A DNA stretch of 64,000 nt from JBLXBZ01 sp048265185. GTDB taxonomy: Bacteria; Pseudomonadota; Alphaproteobacteria; Rhizobiales; Stappiaceae. How positions within the stretch are numbered: the stretch's first letter is position 1; each line of letters begins with the position of its first letter. Below are positions 43,853-52,475 of this stretch, one piece after another. The position numbers were made by a program, and so were the translations under genes. The stretch spans positions 186,001-250,000 of the forward strand of contig JBLXBZ010000001.1 in NCBI GenBank assembly GCA_048265185.1, written 5' to 3'. A model generated the notes under the pieces. It saw only the letters and a list, made by a program, of their open reading frames with translations. It ran no database searches and was not told the DNA's origin.

Positions 43853-45481
43853 ATGGCTCGATACGTTTTCATTACCGGTGGTGTGGTTTCTTCACTTGGC
43901 AAAGGTCTGGCGTCGGCGGCGCTTGGCGCATTGCTGCAGTCGCGCGGCTATAAAGTAAGGCTGCGCAAGCTTGACCCTTATCTCAATGTTGATCCGGGGA
44001 CGATGAGTCCCTATCAGCACGGGGAGTGTTTCGTCACCGATGACGGCGCCGAGACGGACCTTGATCTGGGACATTACGAGCGCTTTACCGGACGTCCGGC
44101 CAATAAAATGGATAATATCACCACCGGCCGGATCTATCAGGACATCATCACCAAGGAGCGCCGGGGAGATTACCTGGGCGGAACGGTTCAGGTAGTGCCG
44201 CATGTGACCGATGCGATTAAATCCTTCGTGCTTGACGGTAATGAGGATTTTGATTTCGTTCTTTGCGAGATCGGCGGCACGGTGGGCGATATTGAGGGAT
44301 TGCCGTTTTTCGAGGCGATTCGTCAGCTTGGCAACGAACTTCCTCGCGGTCAGGCCATTTATATTCACCTTACCTTGATGCCCTATATCGCCTCAGCCGG
44401 CGAAATGAAAACCAAGCCGACGCAGCATTCGGTGAAAGAGTTGCGCTCTATCGGCATTCAGCCCGATATTTTGATGATCCGCTGTGATCGCAAAATTCCC
44501 GATAGCGAAAGGCGTAAACTGTCGCGGTTTTGCAATGTGCGCGAAAGCGCAGTGATTCCCGCCTATGACGTTTCTTCAATCTATGAAGTTCCGATTGCTT
44601 ATCATGAAGAGCGTCTTGACGACGAAGTGCTCTCGGCTTTTGGAATAACGGGAGCGCCTGCGCCTAATCTAGAAGGTTGGCAGGGAATCGCCGAGAAAAT
44701 CACTAACCCGGAAGGGGAGGTGACAATCGCCGTGATTGGTAAGTACACGGTCTTGAAAGACGCTTATAAGTCACTGATCGAAGCATTGGTGCACGGCGGC
44801 ATCGCCAATCGGGTTCGAGTGAATATCGAATGGATTGAATCTGAGGTCTTTGAAAAGGAAGACCCATCGCCTTGGCTGGAGAATGTTCATGGCATTCTCG
44901 TTCCGGGCGGCTTTGGCGAACGCGGTGCGGAAGGCAAGATAGCCGCGGCGCGCTTCGCCCGCACGCACAAGATTCCCTATTTCGGCATTTGTTTTGGCAT
45001 GCAGATGGCCGTGATCGAAGCTGCTCGTAATTTGGCGGGGCTGGAGGCGGCCAATTCAACTGAGTTCGGCGCATGTGAAGAGCCTGTCGTCGGTTTGATG
45101 ACCGAATGGGCGCGCGGGGAGGATCTTGAGAAGCGTAATGAGGATGGGGATCTTGGCGGAACCATGCGGCTCGGCGCTTACCCCGCCAAACTTGCCGCAG
45201 GGTCAAGAATAGCTTCGATTTACGGCGAGGAAATGATCTCCGAGCGCCACCGTCACCGTTATGAAGTCAATATCAGCTATCGCGAGCGCCTCGAAGCGGC
45301 CGGGCTTCGCTTTGCGGGAACCTCTCCTGACGGGCAGTTGCCGGAAACAGTTGAAATTGACGATCATCCGTGGTTCGTGGGGGTGCAATATCACCCTGAG
45401 CTGAAGTCACGGCCATTTGCCCCTCATCCGCTTTTCGCTAGCTTTATTGGCGCGGCGGTGGAGCAAAGCCGTTTGTTCTGA
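43853..45481 (+). CDS. pyrG: CTP synthase
   Basis: Aminates UTP to CTP using glutamine. 542 residues. The N-terminal synthetase domain has FITGGVVSSLGKGLASAALG and the ATP/UTP site GTMSPYQHGECFVTDDGAET. The C-terminal class I glutaminase domain has VPGGFGERGAEGKI, the nucleophilic cysteine in FGICFGMQMAVIEAARNLAG, and the His/Glu pair in YHPELKSRPF. Start ATG 43853; no clear ribosome site is visible, with only a GAGGCG further upstream. A strong terminator follows. Confidence 0.98.
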   Translation: MARYVFITGGVVSSLGKGLASAALGALLQSRGYKVRLRKLDPYLNVDPGTMSPYQHGECFVTDDGAETDLDLGHYERFTGRPANKMDNITTGRIYQDIITKERRGDYLGGTVQVVPHVTDAIKSFVLDGNEDFDFVLCEIGGTVGDIEGLPFFEAIRQLGNELPRGQAIYIHLTLMPYIASAGEMKTKPTQHSVKELRSIGIQPDILMIRCDRKIPDSERRKLSRFCNVRESAVIPAYDVSSIYEVPIAYHEERLDDEVLSAFGITGAPAPNLEGWQGIAEKITNPEGEVTIAVIGKYTVLKDAYKSLIEALVHGGIANRVRVNIEWIESEVFEKEDPSPWLENVHGILVPGGFGERGAEGKIAAARFARTHKIPYFGICFGMQMAVIEAARNLAGLEAANSTEFGACEEPVVGLMTEWARGEDLEKRNEDGDLGGTMRLGAYPAKLAAGSRIASIYGEEMISERHRHRYEVNISYRERLEAAGLRFAGTSPDGQLPETVEIDDHPWFVGVQYHPELKSRPFAPHPLFASFIGAAVEQSRLF

Positions 45482-45513
45482 TGGCGTTTTGAAATTCTAT
45501 GAATGACTTTTGA

Positions 45514-45548
45514 CGCGTGAAGCTAAGAGCAAGCTTCACGCGTTTTTT
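45514..45548 (+). terminator. Terminator after pyrG
   Basis: A perfect 11-bp stem, CGCGTGAAGCT, seven-base loop, AGCTTCACGCG, followed by TTTTTT. Confidence 0.96.
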
Positions 45549-46118
45549 ATGGCGGGCGGTGTCGTTTGCTATTTTATTCACATAGTCTTTGATGATTTAT
45601 TTTCCTGACTTTACGTCACTAAAATTTGGTTTGAATCTTTTTTCAATCAAGGCGCCCGTCTTGCAGGGGCAGTTTTATTATTGATTTTATTAGAAAATTT
45701 TAGTTGTGGCGTGACTTTTCCATGTTGTCTTCATGTGATCGGGGAAGGGGGGCCTTCATTGAACTGATCATTGAAGAGGAATAAAAATGAACATTTTAAA
45801 AGAAAAATAACCACCGTGTCCTCGTGAGTCATTGGTCTTTCATGGTTTTCAGCTTAATCTAGGACGTTGCACGGCTGTATTTGCATTTGCCGGTTCGGCG
45901 GCAAAGGGATTTTGGTGACTGAAGCTGGGCGGGAGACTGTGTCGTGTTTGTGCATATGGCTGGCGCGTTTTTAACGACAAGGCGACTTTCATCCATATGC
46001 AATGACTTTATAAAAGACGGCGTGGCTAACGAATGGGTTGGTCGACACGTTCTGAGACGTGTATCTTATCTGCGAAGGCGTGCGCCTTTTTAAGAATCTT
46101 AATGAGGAATTGGTTGGG
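45549..46118 (+). promoter_or_regulatory. 570-base AT-rich leader upstream of RND pump 3
   Basis: No full-size gene is supported. Three elements stand out: a seven-codon ORF with a strong ribosome site (45787-45810), a perfect long-range inverted repeat TGCATATGG/CCATATGCA (45951-45959 and 45993-46001), and a short stem AAGGC/GCCTT followed by TTTT (46075-46091). Together they suggest a regulated leader or operator region for the pump operon. The frame open from GTG 46059 would read through the last stem. Confidence 0.45.
45787..45810 (+). CDS. Possible leader peptide MNILKEK
   Basis: A seven-codon frame (MNILKEK, stop TAA) follows a very good ribosome site, AGAGGA, at suitable distance. It lies about 310 bases before the RND adaptor start. 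It is too short for homology; if translated, it could couple ribosome movement to pump expression. It may equally be chance. Confidence 0.25.
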   Translation: MNILKEK

Positions 46119-47291
46119 ATGCATAAACAGACTTTCGAATGGCTCAAGCCGGTGATGAGCGTCAAGCCGGCTTCAGGCGTGGTGCTCGCCGCTCTTTTGC
46201 TGGTCGCCTGCAATAAGGACGATCAACAGAAGGCGAAAACGGCCGCCCCTGCGCCGTCGGTGGTTGTGTCCGCCGCGCGACTGGATGAAATTCGGCAGTC
46301 CGCCCAATTCGTCGGTAAAATTGAAGCGGTGAACAGCGTTGATCTTATCGCGCGCGTAAGCGGCTTTCTTGACAGCAAAACCGTTCCCGACGGCTCCACT
46401 GTGAAAAAAGACCAGCTTCTTTTCACCATTGAAAAAGCTCCCTATCAAGCCGCGCTTTTAGCGGCGCAGGCGGATCAGGCCAAAGCGGAAGCCAACGCCG
46501 CCTTATCTCAAGCCGATCTTGAGCGCGACAAGGACCTTTATGAAAAGGGCCACGTCTCAAAAGCCAAATATCAGGCGACGTTAGCCACTAAAGAAGAAGC
46601 CGACGCTATGGTTGAGGCGGCGAAAGCTGCGGTTTCTCAGGCGCAGTTGAACCTTGGCTATACCGACGTTAAAGCGCCATTCGATGGAAAAATCGGTAAA
46701 ACGCCCTATAGCGTTGGAGAGGTGGTTGGCCCGTCTTCGCAGCCCCTGGCGCATCTGGTGAGCCTCGCCCCGGTGTATGTGTCATTTTCGATCAGCGAAA
46801 AAGACTACCTTGATTCAATCAAGAAGGGTGGCGACTCCCCTGAAGATGTGAAGAAGGACGATCGTCCGTCAATCAGTTTGATAATGCCAAATGGCAAGAA
46901 ATTTTCTGAGACGGGCGAAATTGTTTTTATCGACAACCGTATTGATCCTTTGACGAGCACTATTGCGTTGCGCGGTCAGTTCGAAAATAAGAATAAGCTT
47001 CTTCTTGAGGGCACTTATGTGACGGTCGTTTTGGAGGCCAAGACGGAAACCAAAGCTATCGTCGTGCCGCAGGCGGCTGTGCAGAGGGATCAAAAGGGGT
47101 CCTTTGTTCTCGCGGTCAACAAACAGGAAATGGTTGAGCAGCGTTATGTGGAGCTGGGCCAAGTTCACGAGACCGACTTCATCGTAACGAGCGGGTTACA
47201 GCCCGGCGAGCGCGTGATCGTGCAAGGACTGCAAAAAGTCCGGCCTGGCGTGCCGGTGCATGCGGTTGTTGACGGCAAGCCGGCGGAGTAA
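46119..47291 (+). CDS. RND periplasmic adaptor 3, lipoprotein
   Basis: A 390-residue AcrA/MexA-type adaptor. It has a lipoprotein signal ending in the lipobox LVAC (SGVVLAALLLVACNKDDQQK), so the mature protein is lipid-anchored. The lipoyl motif is split as VGKIEAVNSVDLIARVSGFL and VKAPFDGKIGKTPYSVGEVV around a helical hairpin (about 100-165). Barrel and membrane-proximal domains follow (IVVPQAAVQRDQKGSFVLAV). ATG 46119 (MHKQTFEW) is preferred to GTG 46059, which would add 20 residues before the signal. The RND permease starts five bases after the stop. Confidence 0.93.
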   Translation: MHKQTFEWLKPVMSVKPASGVVLAALLLVACNKDDQQKAKTAAPAPSVVVSAARLDEIRQSAQFVGKIEAVNSVDLIARVSGFLDSKTVPDGSTVKKDQLLFTIEKAPYQAALLAAQADQAKAEANAALSQADLERDKDLYEKGHVSKAKYQATLATKEEADAMVEAAKAAVSQAQLNLGYTDVKAPFDGKIGKTPYSVGEVVGPSSQPLAHLVSLAPVYVSFSISEKDYLDSIKKGGDSPEDVKKDDRPSISLIMPNGKKFSETGEIVFIDNRIDPLTSTIALRGQFENKNKLLLEGTYVTVVLEAKTETKAIVVPQAAVQRDQKGSFVLAVNKQEMVEQRYVELGQVHETDFIVTSGLQPGERVIVQGLQKVRPGVPVHAVVDGKPAE

Positions 47292-47296
47292 TCTAT

Positions 47297-50200
47297 ATGT
47301 CCCCGAAGTTTTTCATCTATCGGCCCAAGTTTGCTTTGGTGATCTCCCTCGTGATCACCATCGCGGGCGTTTTGGGATATTTGGCGCTGCCGGTTGAGCA
47401 GTTTCCGAACATCACGCCTCCGGTCGTGAGCGTGACCGCCAGTTATACGGGCGCGAGCGCGAACGTCATCGAAGAGACGGTCGCCGCTCCCATTGAGGAG
47501 CAGGTCAATGGCGTTGACGATATGCTCTATATGGAATCCACCAGCACGGATTCCGGAAGCTATTCGTTGAACGTGACCTTCGCCGTCGGCACTGATCCGG
47601 ACATTGCTACGGTGAACGTGCAAAATCGGGTCAGTCAGGCCACGAGCCAGTTGCCGAGCGACGTGGTTCAAAATGGTGTGACGGTGCAAAAAGCCAGCAC
47701 GAATATGTTGCTGGTTATGACGCTTTATTCGCCCAAGAATACATACGACGAGATTTTCCTCTCCAACTACGCCTCTATCAACCTGAAAGACGCCCTGGCG
47801 CGTGTTCCCGGAGTTGGTAAGGCCGACGTCATGACGGATTTCTCCTATGGAATGCGCGTGTGGCTTGATCCGGATAAATTGACCAGCGTCAACATGACGC
47901 CGAGTGATTTTATCAGCGCGATCAACGACCAGAACATTCAGGTGTCCGCAGGACAAATCGGCTCTCCGCCGGTTCCAGAGGGACAGCAGTTTCAATACAC
48001 GGTCAAGGCGAAGGGGCGCTTGACCAGCGCGGAAGAGTTCAAGAACATCATCTTGAGAACCGGCAGCGATGGCTCCATCGTTCGTATTGGCGATCTGGCG
48101 CGTGTCGAGTTGGGATCGCAGGTCTATAACGTGAACGGCAAGTTTAACGGTTCGCCAGCCACGGTTTTGGCCGTTTATCAGGCGCCGGGCGCGAACGCTT
48201 TGGATGTGGCGGAAGGCGTCTTGAGCCGTCTGGATGAGCTGTCAAAGTCTTTCCCGGACGACATGGAGTACTCCGTGCCGTTCAACACCACCGACTTTGT
48301 GCAGAAATCGCTCGACGATGTGGTTGAGACCTTGATGATCACTTTTGTTTTGGTGGTCGGGGTCGTGTTTATGTTCCTTGGGAACTGGCGCGCGACAGTC
48401 ATTCCCACCATTGCGATTCCGGTGTCGTTGATCGGTACTTTCGCGATCCTGCTGGCGGCGGGCATGTCGCTCAACACCATCAGTCTGTTTGCGATCGTTC
48501 TGGCGATCGGGATCGTGGTGGATGACGCCATCGTCGTTGTCGAAAATGTCGAGCGTATCTTGAGCGAAGAGCCGGACTTGACGTCCAAGCAGGCGACGGC
48601 GAAGGCGATGGAGCAGATCACCGGTCCGGTGATCGCGACGACGCTGGTGTTGTTGGCCGTTTTTGTGCCGACAATATTCATGCCCGGAATTACCGGTCAG
48701 CTTTACTCGCAGTTCGCGGTGACCATTTCTGTTTCAGTTCTGATTTCGTCAATTAACGCTTTGACGCTTTCTCCCGCCCTTTGTGGGCTTATTTTGAAGC
48801 GTCGCACCGGACCTTCCCGGGGCGTCATGGCTCTGTTCGACCACGGCGTCGATACGGTGCGTAATGGCTACACCGGCATTGTTCATCGGTTGGTGCGTCG
48901 ATCTTTCGTCGGCCTTGTGGCGATTGGCTGCGTGGTTGGCGGCATTGTTCTGCTTAGCGGGAAACTGCCGACGGGTTTCTTGCCATCGGAAGATCAGGGC
49001 TATTTGATGATTGACGTTCAGTTACCGGACGGCGCGTCTCTTGCGCGTACCGATGCGGTAACTGTTCAAATGCAGGAGACGTTGAAAAAGATTGGCGGCA
49101 TTGAGCATGTCGTCACCGTTAATGGATACAGCATTTTGAATGGCGGCGTGACGGCGAATGGCGCGCTGGTCATTGTCACCCTGGAGCCTTGGTCGGAACG
49201 AACGACGCCTCAGTTGCAGGTTGACGCAATTCTCGGCACGCTTTGGAGGGACTTTAGCGCTGTCGCGCAAGCCAACATCATCGCATTCAATCCTCCTCCC
49301 ATTCCCGGACTGGGAACCACCGGTGGGGTTGAGTTGATGGTGCAACAGACCGGCGGCGGCTCCGCTCAGGATCTCGCCTCGGCGATTGGGTCTTTTGTTT
49401 ACTCTACCAATCAGTCGCCGCTGATTTCGCAGGCCTATTCGACCTTCAGGGCTAATGTGCCTCAGTTGTTCGTCGATCTTGATCGCGAGAAAGCCAAGAT
49501 ACTTGGTGTTGATGTTTCTGATGTGTTCCTGACGCTTCAAGCCTATCTTGGCTCGTATTACGTCAATGACTTCAATCTTTTCGGTCGTGTTTATAAAGTT
49601 ATGATTCAGGCTGAAGGGACTTATCGCGACCGAATGGAGGATATCGGACGCCTGTATGTGCGCTCAAAAGACGGCGAGATGATCCCTCTGCGCACGTTGG
49701 TGAACGTGGATAACGTTCTGGGGCCTCAGATTCTGAATCGCTACAATATGTTCCGTTCGGCGACGGTTACGGCCAATCCGGTTGAGGCTGCTTCTACAGG
49801 TCAGGTGATCAACGTGTTGAATCAGGTGGCCGCCGATGCTTTGCCTGACGGATATCGGACGGAGTTGACGGGAACGGCGAAGCAGGAACAAGAAGCGGGC
49901 AATATCGTCACATATATTTTGATGTTGTCGATTCTGTTCGCTTACCTCTTTCTTGTTGCTCAATATGAAAGCTGGTCGATTCCGCTGGCGATTTTGTTAT
50001 CGGTGACGGTGGCGCTGTTTGGGGCCTTCTTGTCTGTGTTGCTTACGGGTAAAGACGTCAATCTTTATACGCAGATCGGAATGATCATGCTCGTGGGCCT
50101 TGGGGCGAAGAACGCGATTTTGATCGTGGAATTCGCCAAGGAGCAAAGAGAAGGCGGTAAGTCGATCATTGAATCGGCTTCCACCGCGGCGCATTTGCGT

Positions 50201-50476
50201 TTTCGTGCGGTGATGATGACGGCGATCGCGTTCCTTCTAGGGGTTGTGCCTTTGATCACCGCCTCTGGCGCGGGCGCGGCGTCCCAGCAAGCAATCGGGA
50301 CGGCCGTTTTTGGCGGAATGCTGCTCGCGACGTCTCTTGGGGTTATCCTCGTTCCCGTTCTTTACGTGGTTATCCAAATTCTACGTGAAAAAATTAAGGG
50401 CGAGTACCATGGCTCCGACACGCCGCTGCAGGTGGCGAAGGAAGAGCCGAATAACGGCGCGGAAACTCCAGCGTAA
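47297..50476 (+). CDS. RND efflux permease 3 (AcrB/MexB type)
   Basis: A 1059-residue HAE1 drug-proton antiporter. It opens MSPKFFIYRPKFALVISLVI with EQFPNITPPVVSVTASYTGA, the classical AcrB-like start. The proton-relay pair is in LAIGIVVDDAIVVVENVERI, the loop ends at LPTGFLPSEDQGYLMIDVQL, and the second half has GLGAKNAILIVEFAKEQREG. Length and helix plan match AcrB (1049). It is preceded by its lipoprotein adaptor. No local regulator and no outer-membrane channel gene are adjacent. A strong terminator follows. Confidence 0.96.
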   Translation: MSPKFFIYRPKFALVISLVITIAGVLGYLALPVEQFPNITPPVVSVTASYTGASANVIEETVAAPIEEQVNGVDDMLYMESTSTDSGSYSLNVTFAVGTDPDIATVNVQNRVSQATSQLPSDVVQNGVTVQKASTNMLLVMTLYSPKNTYDEIFLSNYASINLKDALARVPGVGKADVMTDFSYGMRVWLDPDKLTSVNMTPSDFISAINDQNIQVSAGQIGSPPVPEGQQFQYTVKAKGRLTSAEEFKNIILRTGSDGSIVRIGDLARVELGSQVYNVNGKFNGSPATVLAVYQAPGANALDVAEGVLSRLDELSKSFPDDMEYSVPFNTTDFVQKSLDDVVETLMITFVLVVGVVFMFLGNWRATVIPTIAIPVSLIGTFAILLAAGMSLNTISLFAIVLAIGIVVDDAIVVVENVERILSEEPDLTSKQATAKAMEQITGPVIATTLVLLAVFVPTIFMPGITGQLYSQFAVTISVSVLISSINALTLSPALCGLILKRRTGPSRGVMALFDHGVDTVRNGYTGIVHRLVRRSFVGLVAIGCVVGGIVLLSGKLPTGFLPSEDQGYLMIDVQLPDGASLARTDAVTVQMQETLKKIGGIEHVVTVNGYSILNGGVTANGALVIVTLEPWSERTTPQLQVDAILGTLWRDFSAVAQANIIAFNPPPIPGLGTTGGVELMVQQTGGGSAQDLASAIGSFVYSTNQSPLISQAYSTFRANVPQLFVDLDREKAKILGVDVSDVFLTLQAYLGSYYVNDFNLFGRVYKVMIQAEGTYRDRMEDIGRLYVRSKDGEMIPLRTLVNVDNVLGPQILNRYNMFRSATVTANPVEAASTGQVINVLNQVAADALPDGYRTELTGTAKQEQEAGNIVTYILMLSILFAYLFLVAQYESWSIPLAILLSVTVALFGAFLSVLLTGKDVNLYTQIGMIMLVGLGAKNAILIVEFAKEQREGGKSIIESASTAAHLRFRAVMMTAIAFLLGVVPLITASGAGAASQQAIGTAVFGGMLLATSLGVILVPVLYVVIQILREKIKGEYHGSDTPLQVAKEEPNNGAETPA

Positions 50477-50514
50477 CGTCTTTCCGTTTTAACGCGGAGC
50501 ATTATCGAACTTGG

Positions 50515-50546
50515 ATCCCCAGCGCGTAATCGTGCTGGGGATTTTT
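50515..50546 (+). terminator. Terminator after RND pump 3
   Basis: ATCCCCAGC, a ten-base loop, GCTGGGGAT, then TTTTTG: a 9-bp GC-rich stem with a T-run, 38 bases after the permease stop. Confidence 0.94.
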
Positions 50547-50782
50547 GTTTTGTGGGGCGTATGATTACGCACGTCCGAAGGGGGATCTTTGAAAAAAAGG
50601 GGGGGGCGTTTGCAGCTTAATGAAGTCAGTTTTCGTCAGGTTTGAACAAAAGAAGGGGAGCGCCTGGGCGTTTGGCGGTGAAATGACAAACTGTGATGGT
50701 AAGCACAGGTAATGGTCAGGCCGCATCGGATCTGACGGTAAAAAATGTTTGATGAAGTATAAATGGGGAGGATCAAGAAGTT

Positions 50783-50858
50783 TGGTGAGCCGACAGGGGT
50801 TCGAACCCTGGACCTACTGATTAAAAGTCAGTTGCTCTACCAGCTGAGCTATCGGCTC
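50783..50858 (-). tRNA. tRNA-Lys (anticodon TTT)
   Basis: The minus strand folds as a full cloverleaf. The acceptor stem is GAGCCGA/TCGGCTC and the D arm is GCTC-AGCTGGTA-GAGC. The anticodon arm is ACTGA-CTTTTAA-TCAGT with TTT at 50823-50825. The T arm is CAGGG-TTCGAAC-CCCTG, then discriminator A and an encoded CCA. Length is 76. It sits alone between RND pump 3 and the TAXI gene. Confidence 0.98.
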
Positions 50859-51315
50859 TCACCAACGTCTTGATTGGCGTTTGTTTAATGGGTTCGCCGG
50901 GTTGGCGCAAGTCATAAAATTGAAGTTGTCCACTGGTGAAAAGAAGGAACTGAAAAATGTGTTTAACCGGTAGGGTTCCTTAGCCTTTAAAATCCACGCT
51001 AACTGCCGTTTGACGCTGGTGCGTGAATGATTTTATTCGCCGTTAGGCGCGTTCGAATGATGAAATGTGCAAATTTATTCTTTTCTGCATAGCCTGTATA
51101 GCGCTATGGTTCAGTCTATGGTTGCGTTGAGGCGTTGTTTTTTTTGAGTGTGAGTTTTGATTTGCGTCTTCGGAGCTGCAAATTTGGTTTCACTCCTGAA
51201 TGACACTGTATTCGTGACCGTCGAATGAGGCTAATGCTGCTCATTTGCACTCGTTATGTTTGTATAGCTTGCAAGTGGTGTATGCGTTTGATCTGAATGA
51301 TATTTGGAGGGTTAA
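50859..51315 (+). promoter_or_regulatory. 457-base upstream region of the TAXI-TRAP operon
   Basis: No gene is supported. It holds the palindrome ATAGCGCTAT at 51098-51107 and a direct repeat CTATGGTT at 51104-51111 and 51116-51123 (12-base period, so both copies face nearly the same side of the helix). The region is AT-rich near the TAXI start, where GGAGGG at 51306 is a strong ribosome site. The repeats are possible regulator sites. Confidence 0.35.
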
Positions 51316-52275
51316 ATGAGCAAAAAAGTTCTGGCGCTTGGTACTGCGATTCTGTTGGGGGCAGGCGCTGCGGCGTCGGCTGCGGAACAGCAATTCATAT
51401 CCATTGGCACGGGCGGCGTGACCGGGGTTTATTACCCAACTGGAGGCGCGATTTGCCGTTTGGTCAATAAGGACCGCAAAGAGCATGGCATTCGTTGTTC
51501 GGTAGAATCCACAGGCGGGTCGGTTTATAACATCAACACCCTTGAAGCGGGCGAGCTTGAGTTTGGCGTCGCGCAATCTGACGTTCAGGCCAACGCTTAT
51601 GAAGGTAAGGCGCAATGGGATGGTAAGCCATTCGAGAAATTGCGCGCCGTCTTTTCCGTCCATCCGGAGCCGGTCACCATGTTGGCGGGGAAAGACTCTG
51701 GGATTTCGGGCATTGAAGATCTCAAGGGTAAGAAGGTCAATATCGGCAACCCTGGTTCCGGCCAATACGCCACTTGGGAAGTCATGGAAAAAGAAGGCTT
51801 GATCAGCCGTGACGATCTCGCTCTCGCCGCTGAACTGAAGTCGGCTGAGGTTGGGCAAGCGCTTTGCGACGGTAAGATCGATTCGTATTTCTGGCTTATT
51901 GGACACCCTTCCGCTTTGGTGCAGGAAACGATTTCCACTTGCGACGCGCAATTGGTCGATGTGAAAGGACCTGCCGTCGACGCTTTGCTCGAAAAGTACC
52001 CTTTCTACCGCAAGGCGATTATTCCTGCTGGAATGTATAATAACGACAAGGACATCGAAACATTCGGCGTTGGCGCGACATTCGTCAGTTCTACAGATGT
52101 TCCGGATGAAGTTGTTTATACGCTTGTGAAGGGCGTCTTTGAAAACTTCGACGACTTCAAGAAGCTGCATCCGGCGTTCGCAAATTTGAAGGAATCCGAG
52201 ATGATAAAGGATTCATTGACAGCTCCTTTGCATCCGGGTGCTGTGAAGTATTATAAAGAGCGCGGATGGATGTAA
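51316..52275 (+). CDS. TAXI-family TRAP transporter substrate-binding protein
   Basis: A 319-residue periplasmic solute receptor. It has a signal peptide (MSKKVLALGTAILLGAGAAA, cleavage after about residue 22). The mature part begins with the TAXI signature FISIGTGGVTGVYYPTGGAI. Further landmarks are ESTGGSVYNINTLEAGELEF, GVAQSDVQANAYEGK, KGKKVNIGNPGSGQYATWEV and DSYFWLIGHPSALVQE. TAXI receptors pair with fused DctQM-type permeases, as here. Known TAXI ligands are few (for example glutamate or 2-oxoglutarate-like acids), so the substrate is open. GGAGGG precedes ATG 51316. A terminator hairpin separates it from the permease. Confidence 0.95.
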   Translation: MSKKVLALGTAILLGAGAAASAAEQQFISIGTGGVTGVYYPTGGAICRLVNKDRKEHGIRCSVESTGGSVYNINTLEAGELEFGVAQSDVQANAYEGKAQWDGKPFEKLRAVFSVHPEPVTMLAGKDSGISGIEDLKGKKVNIGNPGSGQYATWEVMEKEGLISRDDLALAAELKSAEVGQALCDGKIDSYFWLIGHPSALVQETISTCDAQLVDVKGPAVDALLEKYPFYRKAIIPAGMYNNDKDIETFGVGATFVSSTDVPDEVVYTLVKGVFENFDDFKKLHPAFANLKESEMIKDSLTAPLHPGAVKYYKERGWM

Positions 52276-52292
52276 TGGTTATTTGATGTTGG

Positions 52293-52321
52293 GGCGCCGG
52301 AAATTTTTTCCGGCGTCTTTT
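52293..52321 (+). terminator. Terminator between the TAXI binding protein and the permease
   Basis: CGCCGGAAA/TTTCCGGCG, a 9-bp stem with outer G-T and G-C pairs and a three-base loop, is followed by TCTTTT. It lies 17 bases after the receptor stop and before the permease, suggesting partial termination so that the receptor is made in excess over the membrane channel. Confidence 0.85.
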
Positions 52322-52417
52322 CATGTTGATTATCTTTACTTTCTGAATATTTTTTTGGAATTATTTATTTTAGGCGTCGGGAATATTGTTTTAATATTAT
52401 CCTCGGAGCGTTTTTTT

Positions 52418-52462
52418 ATGGTTTCAGTTAAATTAACTGTAGATGGCTTGTTAGAATTTTAA
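52418..52462 (+). CDS. Possible 14-residue upstream ORF before the TRAP permease
   Basis: ATG 52418 with GGAG nine bases upstream opens MVSVKLTVDGLLEF and stops at 52462, just before the permease ribosome site (GGGG, 52464). The placement would suit translational coupling or leader-type control. No homology can be claimed for so short a frame. Confidence 0.25.
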   Translation: MVSVKLTVDGLLEF

Positions 52463-52475
52463 AGGGGCTCAGAGG

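Noticed and set aside
46075..46091. Strong terminator just before RND adaptor 3
   Set aside because: The stem is only five base pairs with a four-base loop, too weak to call as a stand-alone terminator; kept only as part of the leader finding.
47165..47995. 276-residue minus-strand frame across the adaptor 3 / RND 3 junction
   Set aside because: Antisense shadow spanning two overlapping real genes; composition is not protein-like.
51241..52170. 309-residue minus-strand frame opposite the TAXI receptor
   Set aside because: Antisense of a clear signal-peptide-bearing TAXI protein; rich in Arg/Asn/Phe with no recognisable domain.
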